From DASZQY01 sp963843565 (GTDB taxonomy: Bacteria; Pseudomonadota; Alphaproteobacteria; Rhizobiales; Kaistiaceae): a stretch of DNA of 64,000 bases. This document shows positions 27,514-35,764 of the stretch, one piece after another. Location: NCBI GenBank assembly GCA_963843565.1, contig CAWJKY010000003.1, positions 124,001-188,000 of the forward strand. The letters are read 5' to 3'. A program made the translations under genes and the position numbers. Position 1 is the stretch's first letter, and each line of letters opens with the position of its first letter. A model generated the notes under the pieces. That model was given only the letters and a program-made list of their open reading frames with translations, made no database searches and was not told the origin of the DNA.

Positions 27514-28887
27514 GTGATCGACGACGTGCTGAAGTGGATCGACGACAAGCTGCCGGAGTCGCTCGAGCGGCTGTTCGCGTTCCTGCGGATCGAGAGCATC
27601 TCGACCGACCCGGCCCACGCAGCGGCGTGCCGGGCGGCGGCCGACTGGCTGGTCAGCGATCTTGCCGGTCTCGGGCTCGCGGCGACGGCCCGGCAGACGC
27701 CGGGGCATCCGATCGTCGTCGCGCACCACGAGGGAGACGGGCCGCACGCGCTGTTCTATGCCCACTACGACGTGCAGCCGGTCGACCCGATCAGCTTGTG
27801 GGAGACGCCGCCGTTCGAGCCGCGCATCGTCACCCGTCCGGACGGGCGCAAGGTGATCGCGGCGCGGGGCGCCTCCGACGACAAGGGTCAGATGATGACC
27901 TTCATCGAGGCGGTCCGGGCGTGGAAGGCGGTGGCCGGCAAGCTGCCGGCACGGGTGTCGCTGCTCCTCGAGGGGGAGGAGGAATCGGGCAGCACCAATC
28001 TGAAGCCGTTTCTGGAAGCCAACCGCGACGAGCTGAAATCCGATGTGGCGCTGATCTGCGACACCGACATGTGGAGCTCGACGCGGCCAGCGATCAACAT
28101 GTCGCTGCGCGGGCTGGTGGCGGAAGAGGTCATGGTGACCGCGGCGAGCCGCGATCTCCACTCCGGCATGTACGGTGGCGCGGCGCGCAACCCGATCCAT
28201 GTCCTGAGCGCCATCCTTGCGGCGCTGCACGACGACACCGGCCGGGTGACGCTCCCCGGCTTCTATGACGGCGTCGACGAGACGCCGGCCGAGATCAAGG
28301 ACCAGTGGGACCACCTCGGCTTCGACGCTGACGCGTTCCTCGGCGAGGTCGGGCTGTCGGTGCCGGCGGGCGAGGCGGGCCGTTCGGCTCTCGAACAGAT
28401 CTGGGCGCGCCCGACGTGCGAGGTGAACGGGGTGTGGGGCGGCTACATTCAGCCGGGCTTCAAGACGGTGATCCCGTCGGAGGCGTCGGCGAAGGTTTCG
28501 TTCCGGCTGGTCGGCGACCAGAATCCAGAAAAGATCGCGGCAGCGTTTCAGGCGTTCGTCAGATCGCGCCTGCCGGCCGACTGCTCCGCCAAATTCGTCT
28601 CATACGGCGCCAATCCGGCGATCCGGCTCAGCGCCGACGGTCCGTGGCTGCCACGGGCGCGACAGGCGCTGACCGACGAGTGGGGCGAGGAGACAGCGCT
28701 GATCGGCGGCGGCGGGTCGATCCCCGTCGCCGGCTATTTCGGTGAAGTGCTGGGGACCGCGCCGCTGCTCATCGGCTTCGCCCAGGAAGACGACCGCATC
28801 CATTCGCCCAACGAGAAGTACGATCTGGCGAGCTTCCACCGCGGCATCCGCTCGTGGGCGCGAATTCTGGCGGCGCTGGGTGAGTGA
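27514..28887 (+). CDS. M20-family metallopeptidase (dipeptidase-like)
   Basis: Zinc-dependent dipeptidase or deacylase of the M20/M25/M40 family, 457 residues. Metal-binding and catalytic segments are visible: HALFYAHYDVQPVDP (His and Asp), ARGASDDKGQMM (bridging Asp), LLLEGEEESGSTNL (catalytic Glu pair), ALICDTDMW and, near the C terminus, FAQEDDRIHSPNEKYDL with the last His. The lid domain carries SRDLHSGMYGGAARNPIHVL. GTG 27514 is preceded by GGGAGAG. The substrate is probably a short peptide; neighbouring genes give no hint. Confidence 0.9.
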   Translation: MIDDVLKWIDDKLPESLERLFAFLRIESISTDPAHAAACRAAADWLVSDLAGLGLAATARQTPGHPIVVAHHEGDGPHALFYAHYDVQPVDPISLWETPPFEPRIVTRPDGRKVIAARGASDDKGQMMTFIEAVRAWKAVAGKLPARVSLLLEGEEESGSTNLKPFLEANRDELKSDVALICDTDMWSSTRPAINMSLRGLVAEEVMVTAASRDLHSGMYGGAARNPIHVLSAILAALHDDTGRVTLPGFYDGVDETPAEIKDQWDHLGFDADAFLGEVGLSVPAGEAGRSALEQIWARPTCEVNGVWGGYIQPGFKTVIPSEASAKVSFRLVGDQNPEKIAAAFQAFVRSRLPADCSAKFVSYGANPAIRLSADGPWLPRARQALTDEWGEETALIGGGGSIPVAGYFGEVLGTAPLLIGFAQEDDRIHSPNEKYDLASFHRGIRSWARILAALGE

Positions 28888-28889
28888 GA

Positions 28890-29327
28890 CTAGCGCACCC
28901 GGTAGAGCCGGTGGCAGCCGGAGCAGTCGGCGTTCACAGCCTCGAAGGCGATCTTGAACGCATCGACGCCGTTGGCGGCTGCGGCGGCTGCCGCCGTGGC
29001 ATCGGTGCCCAGCTGAGCGGCGCGCTGGGTGAAATCGTCCATGTGCGTCCAGATGTCCGGGGACGCCTTGGTGTTGCCCTGGTCGCTGCCGGCCGGGAAC
29101 AGCGTGGGCAGAACCTTCATGTCGTCGGCAAGGGCATTCATGGCTGCGGCTGCGGAAGTGGCGTCGAAGGGCTGGCGGCCCATCGCCATCAGGAAAGCGG
29201 TCCGCGATTCCTGGCCGTTCTTCTTCATGAGGGCCTGACGGGCGGCGATCGGATCGCTCTGGCCGACGGCGGCGGTGGCGAAAACAACACCGAGAGCCGC
29301 GAGGGCCAAGCCATACTTCATGCGCAT
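28890..29327 (-). CDS. Cytochrome c' (class II c-type cytochrome)
   Basis: Periplasmic four-helix haem protein of 145 residues. A signal peptide covers residues 1-23 or so; the mature domain has AARQALMKKNGQESRTAFLMAMG at the N terminus and a single C-terminal haem-binding motif CSGCH followed by RLYRVR, the hallmark of cytochrome c'. Such proteins bind NO or transfer electrons. AGGAG lies 10 bases before ATG 29327. Converges on the M20 gene with a 2-bp gap and diverges from the HerA-like gene. Confidence 0.9.
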   Translation of the reverse strand: MRMKYGLALAALGVVFATAAVGQSDPIAARQALMKKNGQESRTAFLMAMGRQPFDATSAAAAMNALADDMKVLPTLFPAGSDQGNTKASPDIWTHMDDFTQRAAQLGTDATAAAAAAANGVDAFKIAFEAVNADCSGCHRLYRVR

Positions 29328-29526
29328 GCGGGAGTAACTCCTGAGGCAATCGTCTTGGGGAGCGCAAATGGTTGCAAGCGCGTCCGCCCGGGGCAAGGCG
29401 GCAAAGGGTCCTGTCACGCACGGTTGAATGACCGCCACCGAAACCCACGAGATCGTGAATGGAATCGTTGCCCGGCCGCGAGGCAGCCCATAGGTTCGGG
29501 CGAATGAACCGAACAGGGCGCGTGCG

Positions 29527-31164
29527 ATGACAGTTCTGCAATCAGGCAAGGTCTATCTGGGCTCGGCGATCAAGGATGCGCCGCTGCCGCAATATCTGCT
29601 TCTGCCATTCGGCAATCGCCACGGTCTGGTGACCGGCGCCACGGGCACCGGCAAGACGGTGTCGCTCCAAGTGATGGCGGAGGGCTTCTCGGCTGCCGGG
29701 GTTCCGGTGTTCTGCTCCGACATCAAGGGCGATCTCGCCGGTCTCGCGGTGGCGGGCGAGGCGAAAGACGTTCTGGCGAAGCGCGCCGAGGCGATCGGAT
29801 TTGCCCCCGAGTACACGTTCGGCAAGTTTCCGGTGGTGTTCTGGGATCTGTTCGGCAAGGACGGCCACCCGGTGCGCACGACCGTTTCGGAGATCGGGCC
29901 GCTGCTTCTGGCGCGCATGCTCGATCTGAACGACACTCAGGAGGGCGTCCTCAACATCGCGTTCAAGATCGCCGACGAGGAGGGGCTTCTGCTCCTCGAT
30001 CTCAAGGATCTTCAGGCGCTGCTGGCTCACGTTGCGGAGGAGGCCGATCAGCTGACCGTGCGCTACGGCAACATCGCCAAGGCGACGATCGGCACTGTCC
30101 AGCGGGCGCTGCTCGTGCTGGAACAGCAGGGGGCCGACCAATTCCTGGGCGAGCCGGCGCTCGACATCCGCCAGTTGATCCGCACCGACACGGACGGCCG
30201 CGGGGTCGTCAACATTCTGGCGGCGGCGGCGCTGATGACCTCGCCGCGTCTCTACGCGACGTTCCTGCTCTGGCTGTTGTCGGAGCTGTTCGAGGACCTG
30301 GAAGAAGTCGGCGATCCGGACAAGCCGCGCATCGTGTTCTTCTTCGACGAGGCGCATCTGCTGTTCAACGATGCGCCGAAGGCGCTGCTCGAACGGATCG
30401 AGCAGGTGGTGCGACTGATCCGCTCCAAGGGCGTCGGCGTCTATTTCGTCACGCAGAGCCCACTCGACGTGCCCGACACGGTGCTCGGCCAGATGGGCAA
30501 CCGCATCCAGCATGCGCTGCGCGCCTACACGCCGCGCGACACCAAGGCGGTGAAGGTGGCGGCGGACACGTTCCGACCCAATCCGGAGTTCTCGACCTTC
30601 GACGCCATCACCCAGCTCGGCGTCGGCGAGGCGCTGGTCTCGACGCTCCAGGAGAAGGGCGTGCCGTCGATGGTCGAGAAGACGCTGATGCGGCCGCCGT
30701 CCTCGCGGATCGGGACCATCACGGACGAGGAGCGGCGCAAAGTGATCGCCATGAGCCCGATCGGCTCGATCTACGATCAGCCGGTCGATCGCCAGTCGGC
30801 GTTCGAGGTGCTGTCGGTGCGCATGGAGACGAAGGTCACGACGCAGGTCGAGCCGCCGCCGGCCGATCCGGCACCGCCGCCGGCCACCAAAGCACCGGCC
30901 CCGGCGCCCACGGGCGCGCCGCAGGAGCAACCTGGGCCTGGCGGGATTGGCGGTGTGCTGGGGCAATTCTTCGGGGTCGGGTCCGGGCGCGGCCGACGAC
31001 TGACGACGACCCAGCGGGTCACCCGCGCGGTCACACGCACCGTCACGACGCGGGTCGTCGGCGGACTGGCAGCGGACATCGGGCGCCAGGTCGGCGGCTC
31101 GATGGGCGGTTCGGTCGGGCGCGCGATCGTACGCGGCGTTCTCGGCGGAATTCTGCGCAGCTGA
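29527..31164 (+). CDS. HerA-like ATPase, DUF853 family
   Basis: A 545-residue AAA-type ATPase of the HerA/FtsK superfamily (DUF853, E. coli YjgR-like). Walker A GATGTGKT is at residues 37-44, followed by FCSDIKGDLAGLAV; Walker B is RIVFFFDEAHLLFNDAPKAL; a sensor-like segment is GVGVYFVTQSPLDVPDTVLGQMGNRIQHALRA. A Pro/Ala-rich linker (about 435-470) leads to a Gly-rich, repetitive C-terminal tail. HerA proteins move DNA with nucleases or segregate molecules, but the DUF853 branch has no settled role. It is monocistronic here. Confidence 0.88.
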   Translation: MTVLQSGKVYLGSAIKDAPLPQYLLLPFGNRHGLVTGATGTGKTVSLQVMAEGFSAAGVPVFCSDIKGDLAGLAVAGEAKDVLAKRAEAIGFAPEYTFGKFPVVFWDLFGKDGHPVRTTVSEIGPLLLARMLDLNDTQEGVLNIAFKIADEEGLLLLDLKDLQALLAHVAEEADQLTVRYGNIAKATIGTVQRALLVLEQQGADQFLGEPALDIRQLIRTDTDGRGVVNILAAAALMTSPRLYATFLLWLLSELFEDLEEVGDPDKPRIVFFFDEAHLLFNDAPKALLERIEQVVRLIRSKGVGVYFVTQSPLDVPDTVLGQMGNRIQHALRAYTPRDTKAVKVAADTFRPNPEFSTFDAITQLGVGEALVSTLQEKGVPSMVEKTLMRPPSSRIGTITDEERRKVIAMSPIGSIYDQPVDRQSAFEVLSVRMETKVTTQVEPPPADPAPPPATKAPAPAPTGAPQEQPGPGGIGGVLGQFFGVGSGRGRRLTTTQRVTRAVTRTVTTRVVGGLAADIGRQVGGSMGGSVGRAIVRGVLGGILRS

Positions 31165-31300
31165 CGCATCGCCGGCCCGTTATCGACACTGGCCGCGGTT
31201 GCCGGATCGGTGGCCGGGGCCTATGTTCTCCCCCTGTCCTTCCATTTCACCGCCGGGCCAAGATGTGGCCGGGGATCCCCGGGCTTCAGAGGAGCGTACG

Positions 31301-31906
31301 ATGGCTTTCGAACTTCCCGCACTTCCTTACGACTACGAGGCGCTGCAGCCCTTCATGTCGAAGGAGACGCTTGAGTTCCATCACGACAAGCATCATCAGG
31401 CGTATGTCACCAACGGCAACAACCTGCTGAAGGGCTCGGGGCTCGAAGGCAAGAGCCTCGAAGACGTCGTCAAGCAGAGCTACGCGAAGAACGCGGGCCT
31501 CTTCAACAACGCAGCCCAGCACTACAATCACGTCCACTTCTGGCAGTGGATGAAGAAGGGCGGCGGCGGCAACAAGCTGCCGGGGAGCCTCGCCAAGGCG
31601 ATCGATTCCGATCTCGGCGGCTACGACAAGTTCCGCACCGATTTCATTCAGGCGGGCGTCACCCAGTTCGGTTCGGGCTGGGCGTGGATCGCGGTGCGGG
31701 ACGGCAAGCTGTCGATCATGAAGACTCCCAACGGCGAGAATCCGCTGGTCCACGGCGCGGTGCCGATCCTCGGCGTCGACGTGTGGGAGCACTCCTATTA
31801 CATCGACTATCGCAACGCGCGACCGAAGTATCTCGAAGCCTTCGTCGACAGCCTGATCAACTGGGACTACGTCGCCGAGATGTTCGAAAAGGCACTCGGG
31901 CGGTAA
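31301..31906 (+). CDS. sodB: Iron/manganese superoxide dismutase
   Basis: Detoxifies superoxide to O2 and hydrogen peroxide. The 201-residue protein has the standard metal ligands: His in LEFHHDKHHQAYV, His in NHVHFWQWMKKGGG, and Asp and His in ILGVDVWEHSYYIDYRN, plus GSGWAWIAV. Presence of Gly-rich segments before the third ligand is common to alphaproteobacterial Fe-type enzymes; the metal cannot be settled by eye. AGAGGAG precedes ATG 31301 by 6 bases. Converges on a small secreted-protein gene. Confidence 0.96.
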   Translation: MAFELPALPYDYEALQPFMSKETLEFHHDKHHQAYVTNGNNLLKGSGLEGKSLEDVVKQSYAKNAGLFNNAAQHYNHVHFWQWMKKGGGGNKLPGSLAKAIDSDLGGYDKFRTDFIQAGVTQFGSGWAWIAVRDGKLSIMKTPNGENPLVHGAVPILGVDVWEHSYYIDYRNARPKYLEAFVDSLINWDYVAEMFEKALGR

Positions 31907-31913
31907 GCAAGCT

Positions 31914-32219
31914 TCAGCCGACGGGATAGCAGCGGCGCGACGCGATCTGGTTGGTCCAGTCGCTTTGCGCCCAGTAGAACCATGCCTCGCAGTCGGCCTT
32001 GCTGGTGAAGCAGGGTGAGACGAGCAAGGTCTGCCATTCGTCGAAATCGCCCTTGACGCGCGCCCAGTAGGACGCGCGCCACAGGGGATGGTGTCCGGCG
32101 AGGGCCTCGCAGGTCTGGCCCTGGACGCGGGGTGGCTGTCCGTCGAAGGCCAGCGCTGGCGTTGCGGTCAAAGACGCCAGCATCAGCGCGGCGGCAAGGA
32201 AGGTCGAGACAAAGCGCAT
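31914..32219 (-). CDS. Small secreted hypothetical protein
   Basis: A 101-residue protein with a signal peptide (about residues 1-24, cleavage near ALA) and a short mature part with four cysteines in TCEALAGHHPLWRASYW, PCFTSKADCEAWFYWAQ and RRCYP, probably making two disulfides. The aromatic-rich WFYWAQSDWTNQIASRRCYP end resembles small periplasmic proteins conserved in Rhizobiales. No function known to me. It follows oligopeptidase B on the same strand. Confidence 0.7.
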   Translation of the reverse strand: MRFVSTFLAAALMLASLTATPALAFDGQPPRVQGQTCEALAGHHPLWRASYWARVKGDFDEWQTLLVSPCFTSKADCEAWFYWAQSDWTNQIASRRCYPVG

Positions 32220-32294
32220 CTCCGGGAATCTCCTCTCGATGCCCAGCCCTGCACCCGCGGAGCCTAGCGCCGATGCGCCGGGCGCGCGACCGCC

Positions 32295-34421
32295 TCAGGT
32301 CTTGCCGACGACCTTGAGTGCGAAGGCGGTGGCAAACGCCGTCTCGTGCAGCCGGTCGAAACGACCGGACGCACCGCCGTGGCCGGCGTCCATGTTGGTG
32401 CGGAAGACGATCACGTTGGAGTCGGTCTTGAGTGCGCGCAGCTTCGCCACCCATTTGGCCGGCTCCCAATAGGTGACGCGCGGATCGGAGAGGCCGCCCA
32501 GCGCCAGGATCGCCGGATAGGCGCGGGGGGCGACGTTGTCGTAGGGCGAATAGGACGCGATCAGCCGGTAGTCGGTCTCGCTCTCGATCGGGTTGCCCCA
32601 CTCGGGCCACTCCGGCGGCGTCAGCGGCAGCGAGGCGTCGAGCATGGTGGTCAGCGTGTCGACGAACGGGACCTCGGCGATGAGGCCCGCGAACAGGTCC
32701 GGCGCCATGTTGGCGACCGCGCCGATCAACAGGCCGCCGGCCGAACCGCCCCAGCCGACGATGCGGCCACGGGCGGTGAACTTCTCGGCCGCGAGATGCT
32801 CGACGGCGGCGATGAAATCGGTGAAGGTGTTGCGCTTGTGTTCGCGGCGGCCGTCCGCATACCAGCGGTAGCCCTTCTCCTTGCCACCGCGCACATGGGC
32901 GATGGCGTAGACGAACCCGCGATCGACCAGCGAGAGGCGGGTGGTGCCGAAGGCGGCGGGCATCGAGATGCCATAGGCGCCGTAGCCATAGAGCAGGCAG
33001 GGCGCGCTGCCGTCGAGGGGTGTGCCCTTGCGATAGAGCAGCGAGATCGGGATCGTCTCGCCGTCGGCGGCGGGCGCGTGGAGGCGGCGGGTGACGTAGT
33101 CGGCCGGCTCATGCCCCGACGGGATCTCATCCTGCTTGCGCAGGACGCGGGTGCGCGCCGCCATATCGTAGTCGTAGACACGGCCGGGCGTCGTCATGGA
33201 CGAATAGGTGAAGCGGAGGGTCGCGGTGTCGAACTCGAACCCGTCGAGAACGCCCAGCGAATACGCCTCCTCGTCGAAGGCGATGGTGTGTTCCTCGCCG
33301 CTCGGCAGATGGTGAACGACGATGCGCGGCAGCCCCGACTCGCGCTCCAGCCGCACCAGATAGTCCATGTAGACGGTGTGCGCGAGGATCAGCCGGCCCG
33401 ACTTGTGGGGAATGAACTCCTTCCAGCGGCGGCGGTCGGGCGTCGCGATCGGCGCGGTGACGATCTTGAAGTCCTCGGCGCCATCGGCATTGGTCAGGAT
33501 GAAGAACCGGTCGCCGCTGTGGTCGACCGAGTATTCCTGGGCCTGCTTGCGGCGCGCAATCAGCCGTGGCGCGCTCTCCGGCGCGTCGGCGTCCAGAACG
33601 CGGGCCTCGGAGGTCTGGTGGTCGTGGCTGTCGATGACGATGAAGCGGCGTGACTGGGTCTGTCCGACGGCCAGGAAGAATCCGGGATCGGGATCGGCAT
33701 AGACAACCACGTCGTCACTGTGGCTGCTGCCGAGCTTGTGGCGGAAGACCTTGGCCGGGCGGTGATTGGCATCGAGCCAGACGTAGAAGAGCGTGCGGCC
33801 GTCGTTCGACCAGACGGCGCTGCCGCTGGTCTCCTCGATGACGTCGGCGAGATCATCGCCGGTTTCGGTGTCGCGGACGCGCAGGGTGAAGAACTCGTTG
33901 CCCGAATCGTCGGTGGCGTAGGCGAGGTACCGGTGGTCCGGGCTGTGCGCCCAGCCGCCGAGCCGGAAGTAGGCCTTGCCGGCCGACATGGCGTCGGCGT
34001 CGAGCAGCACCGTTTCGGGGCCGCCGTCGCGGGGCGTGCGCACGATGAGGGGATGCTCGCCGCCGTGGGTGAAGCGGGTGGCGTAAGCGAACGGCCCGTC
34101 CGGGGCGGGCACGGAGGAATCGTCCTCCTTGATGCGGGCGCGCATCTCCGCGAACAGGGTCTGGCGGAGCCCCTCGACGTCGGCCATGGCCGTGGCGGCG
34201 TAGGCGTTCTCGGCCTCCAGATAGGTCCGGATGTCCGGCGCCAGCACGGACGGATCGCGCATCACGGCCTGCCAGTTTTCGGCGCGCAGCCACGCGTAGT
34301 CGTCGGTGCGGGTGATGCCGTGGGTGGTGATCGAGACCGGATGGCGGGCGGCTACCGGTGGCTTGAGGCGCCCACCGGCGGCCCCTTCGACGCCGGCCTC
34401 ACGGGTTGGATGGCTGGTCAT
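32295..34421 (-). CDS. ptrB: Oligopeptidase B (S9A serine peptidase)
   Basis: Cuts peptides after basic residues; prolyl-oligopeptidase family, 708 residues, normal length. An N-terminal beta-propeller (about 80-430) covers the catalytic domain, in which the nucleophile motif is GWGGSAGG, followed by the catalytic Asp region near VTYWEPAKW and the His in NMDAGHGGASGRF at the C terminus. Start ATG 34421 overlaps the end of msrB by 23 bp, so the two genes are cotranscribed. Confidence 0.93.
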   Translation of the reverse strand: MTSHPTREAGVEGAAGGRLKPPVAARHPVSITTHGITRTDDYAWLRAENWQAVMRDPSVLAPDIRTYLEAENAYAATAMADVEGLRQTLFAEMRARIKEDDSSVPAPDGPFAYATRFTHGGEHPLIVRTPRDGGPETVLLDADAMSAGKAYFRLGGWAHSPDHRYLAYATDDSGNEFFTLRVRDTETGDDLADVIEETSGSAVWSNDGRTLFYVWLDANHRPAKVFRHKLGSSHSDDVVVYADPDPGFFLAVGQTQSRRFIVIDSHDHQTSEARVLDADAPESAPRLIARRKQAQEYSVDHSGDRFFILTNADGAEDFKIVTAPIATPDRRRWKEFIPHKSGRLILAHTVYMDYLVRLERESGLPRIVVHHLPSGEEHTIAFDEEAYSLGVLDGFEFDTATLRFTYSSMTTPGRVYDYDMAARTRVLRKQDEIPSGHEPADYVTRRLHAPAADGETIPISLLYRKGTPLDGSAPCLLYGYGAYGISMPAAFGTTRLSLVDRGFVYAIAHVRGGKEKGYRWYADGRREHKRNTFTDFIAAVEHLAAEKFTARGRIVGWGGSAGGLLIGAVANMAPDLFAGLIAEVPFVDTLTTMLDASLPLTPPEWPEWGNPIESETDYRLIASYSPYDNVAPRAYPAILALGGLSDPRVTYWEPAKWVAKLRALKTDSNVIVFRTNMDAGHGGASGRFDRLHETAFATAFALKVVGKT

Positions 34422-34827
34422 CGGGCTCGAGCTTCATGGCAGTGCCGTTCATGCAATAGCGCAGGCCGGTTGGCTGCGGACCGTCGGGAAAGACGTGGCC
34501 GAGGTGAGACCCGCAGGTGGCGCAGCGAATCTCGGTGCGCACCATACCGTGCGAGCCGTCCGTCAGTGCCTCGACGGCGGTGTCGGAAACCGGCTGGAAG
34601 AAGCTCGGCCAGCCGGTGCCGGAATCGAACTTGCTCTCGGAGCGGAAAAGCGGCGCATCGCACGCAACGCAGCGATAGAGGCCGGCGGTGTGGTCGTTCC
34701 AGTGGGGGCCGGTGAAGGCGCGCTCGGTGCCCGCCTGGCGGGCGACCCGGAACTGCTCCGGTGTCAGGAGGGCGCGCCATTCGGCCTCCGTGTGGGTGAT
34801 CTTCTTCGGACTCGAAGTCGCCGTCAT
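34399..34827 (-). CDS. msrB: Peptide methionine-(R)-S-oxide reductase
   Basis: Repairs oxidised methionine in proteins using thioredoxin. The 142-residue protein has two zinc-binding CxxC pairs (RCVACDAPL and RCATCGSHLGHVF), the FDSGTGWPSFFQP core and the catalytic Cys in GLRYCMNG. ATG 34827 is preceded by GGAGG at a good distance; a longer open frame upstream lacks family similarity. It overlaps ptrB by 23 bp. Confidence 0.95.
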   Translation of the reverse strand: MTATSSPKKITHTEAEWRALLTPEQFRVARQAGTERAFTGPHWNDHTAGLYRCVACDAPLFRSESKFDSGTGWPSFFQPVSDTAVEALTDGSHGMVRTEIRCATCGSHLGHVFPDGPQPTGLRYCMNGTAMKLEPDDQPSNP

Positions 34828-35339
34828 CGGCTGGCCTCCGCGGTTGTTGCGGGATTGGGGAGCGATCTGGCGGCGAACGCCGCCTGCCGCCCAAAAATGG
34901 TGCCTGGGGCGCCCGAACTCAATGCTGCCGGCCGATGAAAACAAATTGATCGCCCTGGGTAACCCTCCGGTTCAAATCAGGCGACGGCGAGTTGATCGGA
35001 GGGCCGATGCAGGCTCGCCAGCCGATTGCGGCAGAAAATACCTGGGGAGCCAAGTGCATAGACGGAAATCAGGGCCTCTTCGACTGGAGGTACGCGGGAC
35101 AGGGGCGATCGGACAACTTCAGCGGGTGTCATCGGGTGCGGCAATACGCGAGCGCGGCTCCCGATATTATGGCTTGTTTTCGGGAAGACACGGAACTAAG
35201 CAAGATTACAAGTAACGCTTGGGGAAATTGCGTTCCACCAAGGAACGGTCATGAAATCGATGCGGCTTCGCAAGAAAATCCCGGCGAGCCGCTGCAGCAG
35301 CCAGAGCATGGGCGCAATACAACGTGGTGTGGGTGACAA
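34828..35339. other. Long leader region upstream of mucR, no sure gene
   Basis: About 510 bp between msrB and mucR, with lower GC than the neighbours. A reading frame with ATG 35007 (after GGAGGG) to stop 35336 could encode 109 residues and would end 3 bp before mucR, but its third-position composition is not biased like real genes here and I recognise no family. Long untranslated leaders are common upstream of mucR/ros genes, which repress their own promoters at AT-rich sites. Confidence 0.4.
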
Positions 35340-35753
35340 ATGAATGACAAGAGCAGCGACGCCGAACTGATCGATCTCGCCGCCGAGATCGTCTCTGCGT
35401 ACGTCAGCAACAATACCGTTCCTTCTTCCGATCTGCCGGCTCTCATCGCCGACGTCCACCGGGCGCTGAGCAACACGCGGTCGGGCATGAACGAACCCGA
35501 GCCTGAGCCGCTGAAACCGGCGGTCAGCCCGAAGAAGTCGGTGTTTCCCGACTACATCGTGTGTCTGGAGGACGGCAAGAAATTCAAGTCGCTGAAGCGG
35601 CACCTGCGGACCCACTACGACCTTTCGCCGGAAGACTACCGGGACAAATGGGGCCTGCCGGCGGACTATCCGATGGTCGCCCCGAACTACGCCGCCGCCC
35701 GCTCGGAGCTTGCCAAGAAGATGGGCCTCGGCCAGCAGCGCCGCCGCAAGTAG
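35340..35753 (+). CDS. mucR: MucR/Ros-family zinc-finger regulator
   Basis: Global regulator of exopolysaccharide, motility and symbiosis or virulence genes in Rhizobiales, binding AT-rich DNA. The 137-residue protein has the N-terminal ELIDLAAEIVSAYVSNN oligomerisation region, and the Ros zinc finger: DYIVCLEDGKKFKSLKRHLRTHYDLSPEDYRDKWGLP (Cys plus His ligands) followed by a basic tail ending QQRRRK. ATG 35340 gives the canonical start. An IS256-family element begins only 11 bp after its stop, without damaging the coding sequence. Confidence 0.93.
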   Translation: MNDKSSDAELIDLAAEIVSAYVSNNTVPSSDLPALIADVHRALSNTRSGMNEPEPEPLKPAVSPKKSVFPDYIVCLEDGKKFKSLKRHLRTHYDLSPEDYRDKWGLPADYPMVAPNYAAARSELAKKMGLGQQRRRK

Positions 35754-35756
35754 CCG

Positions 35757-35764
35757 CAGACGCC
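35757..35764. repeat. Target site duplication, left copy
   Basis: CAGACGCC, repeated exactly at 37135-37142. The two copies flank the IS256-family element; 8-9 bp duplications are usual for this family. Confidence 0.85.

Noticed and set aside
34940..34990. tRNA-like segment with CGGTTCAAATC
   Set aside because: The bases flanking the T-loop-like string do not pair and no cloverleaf forms.
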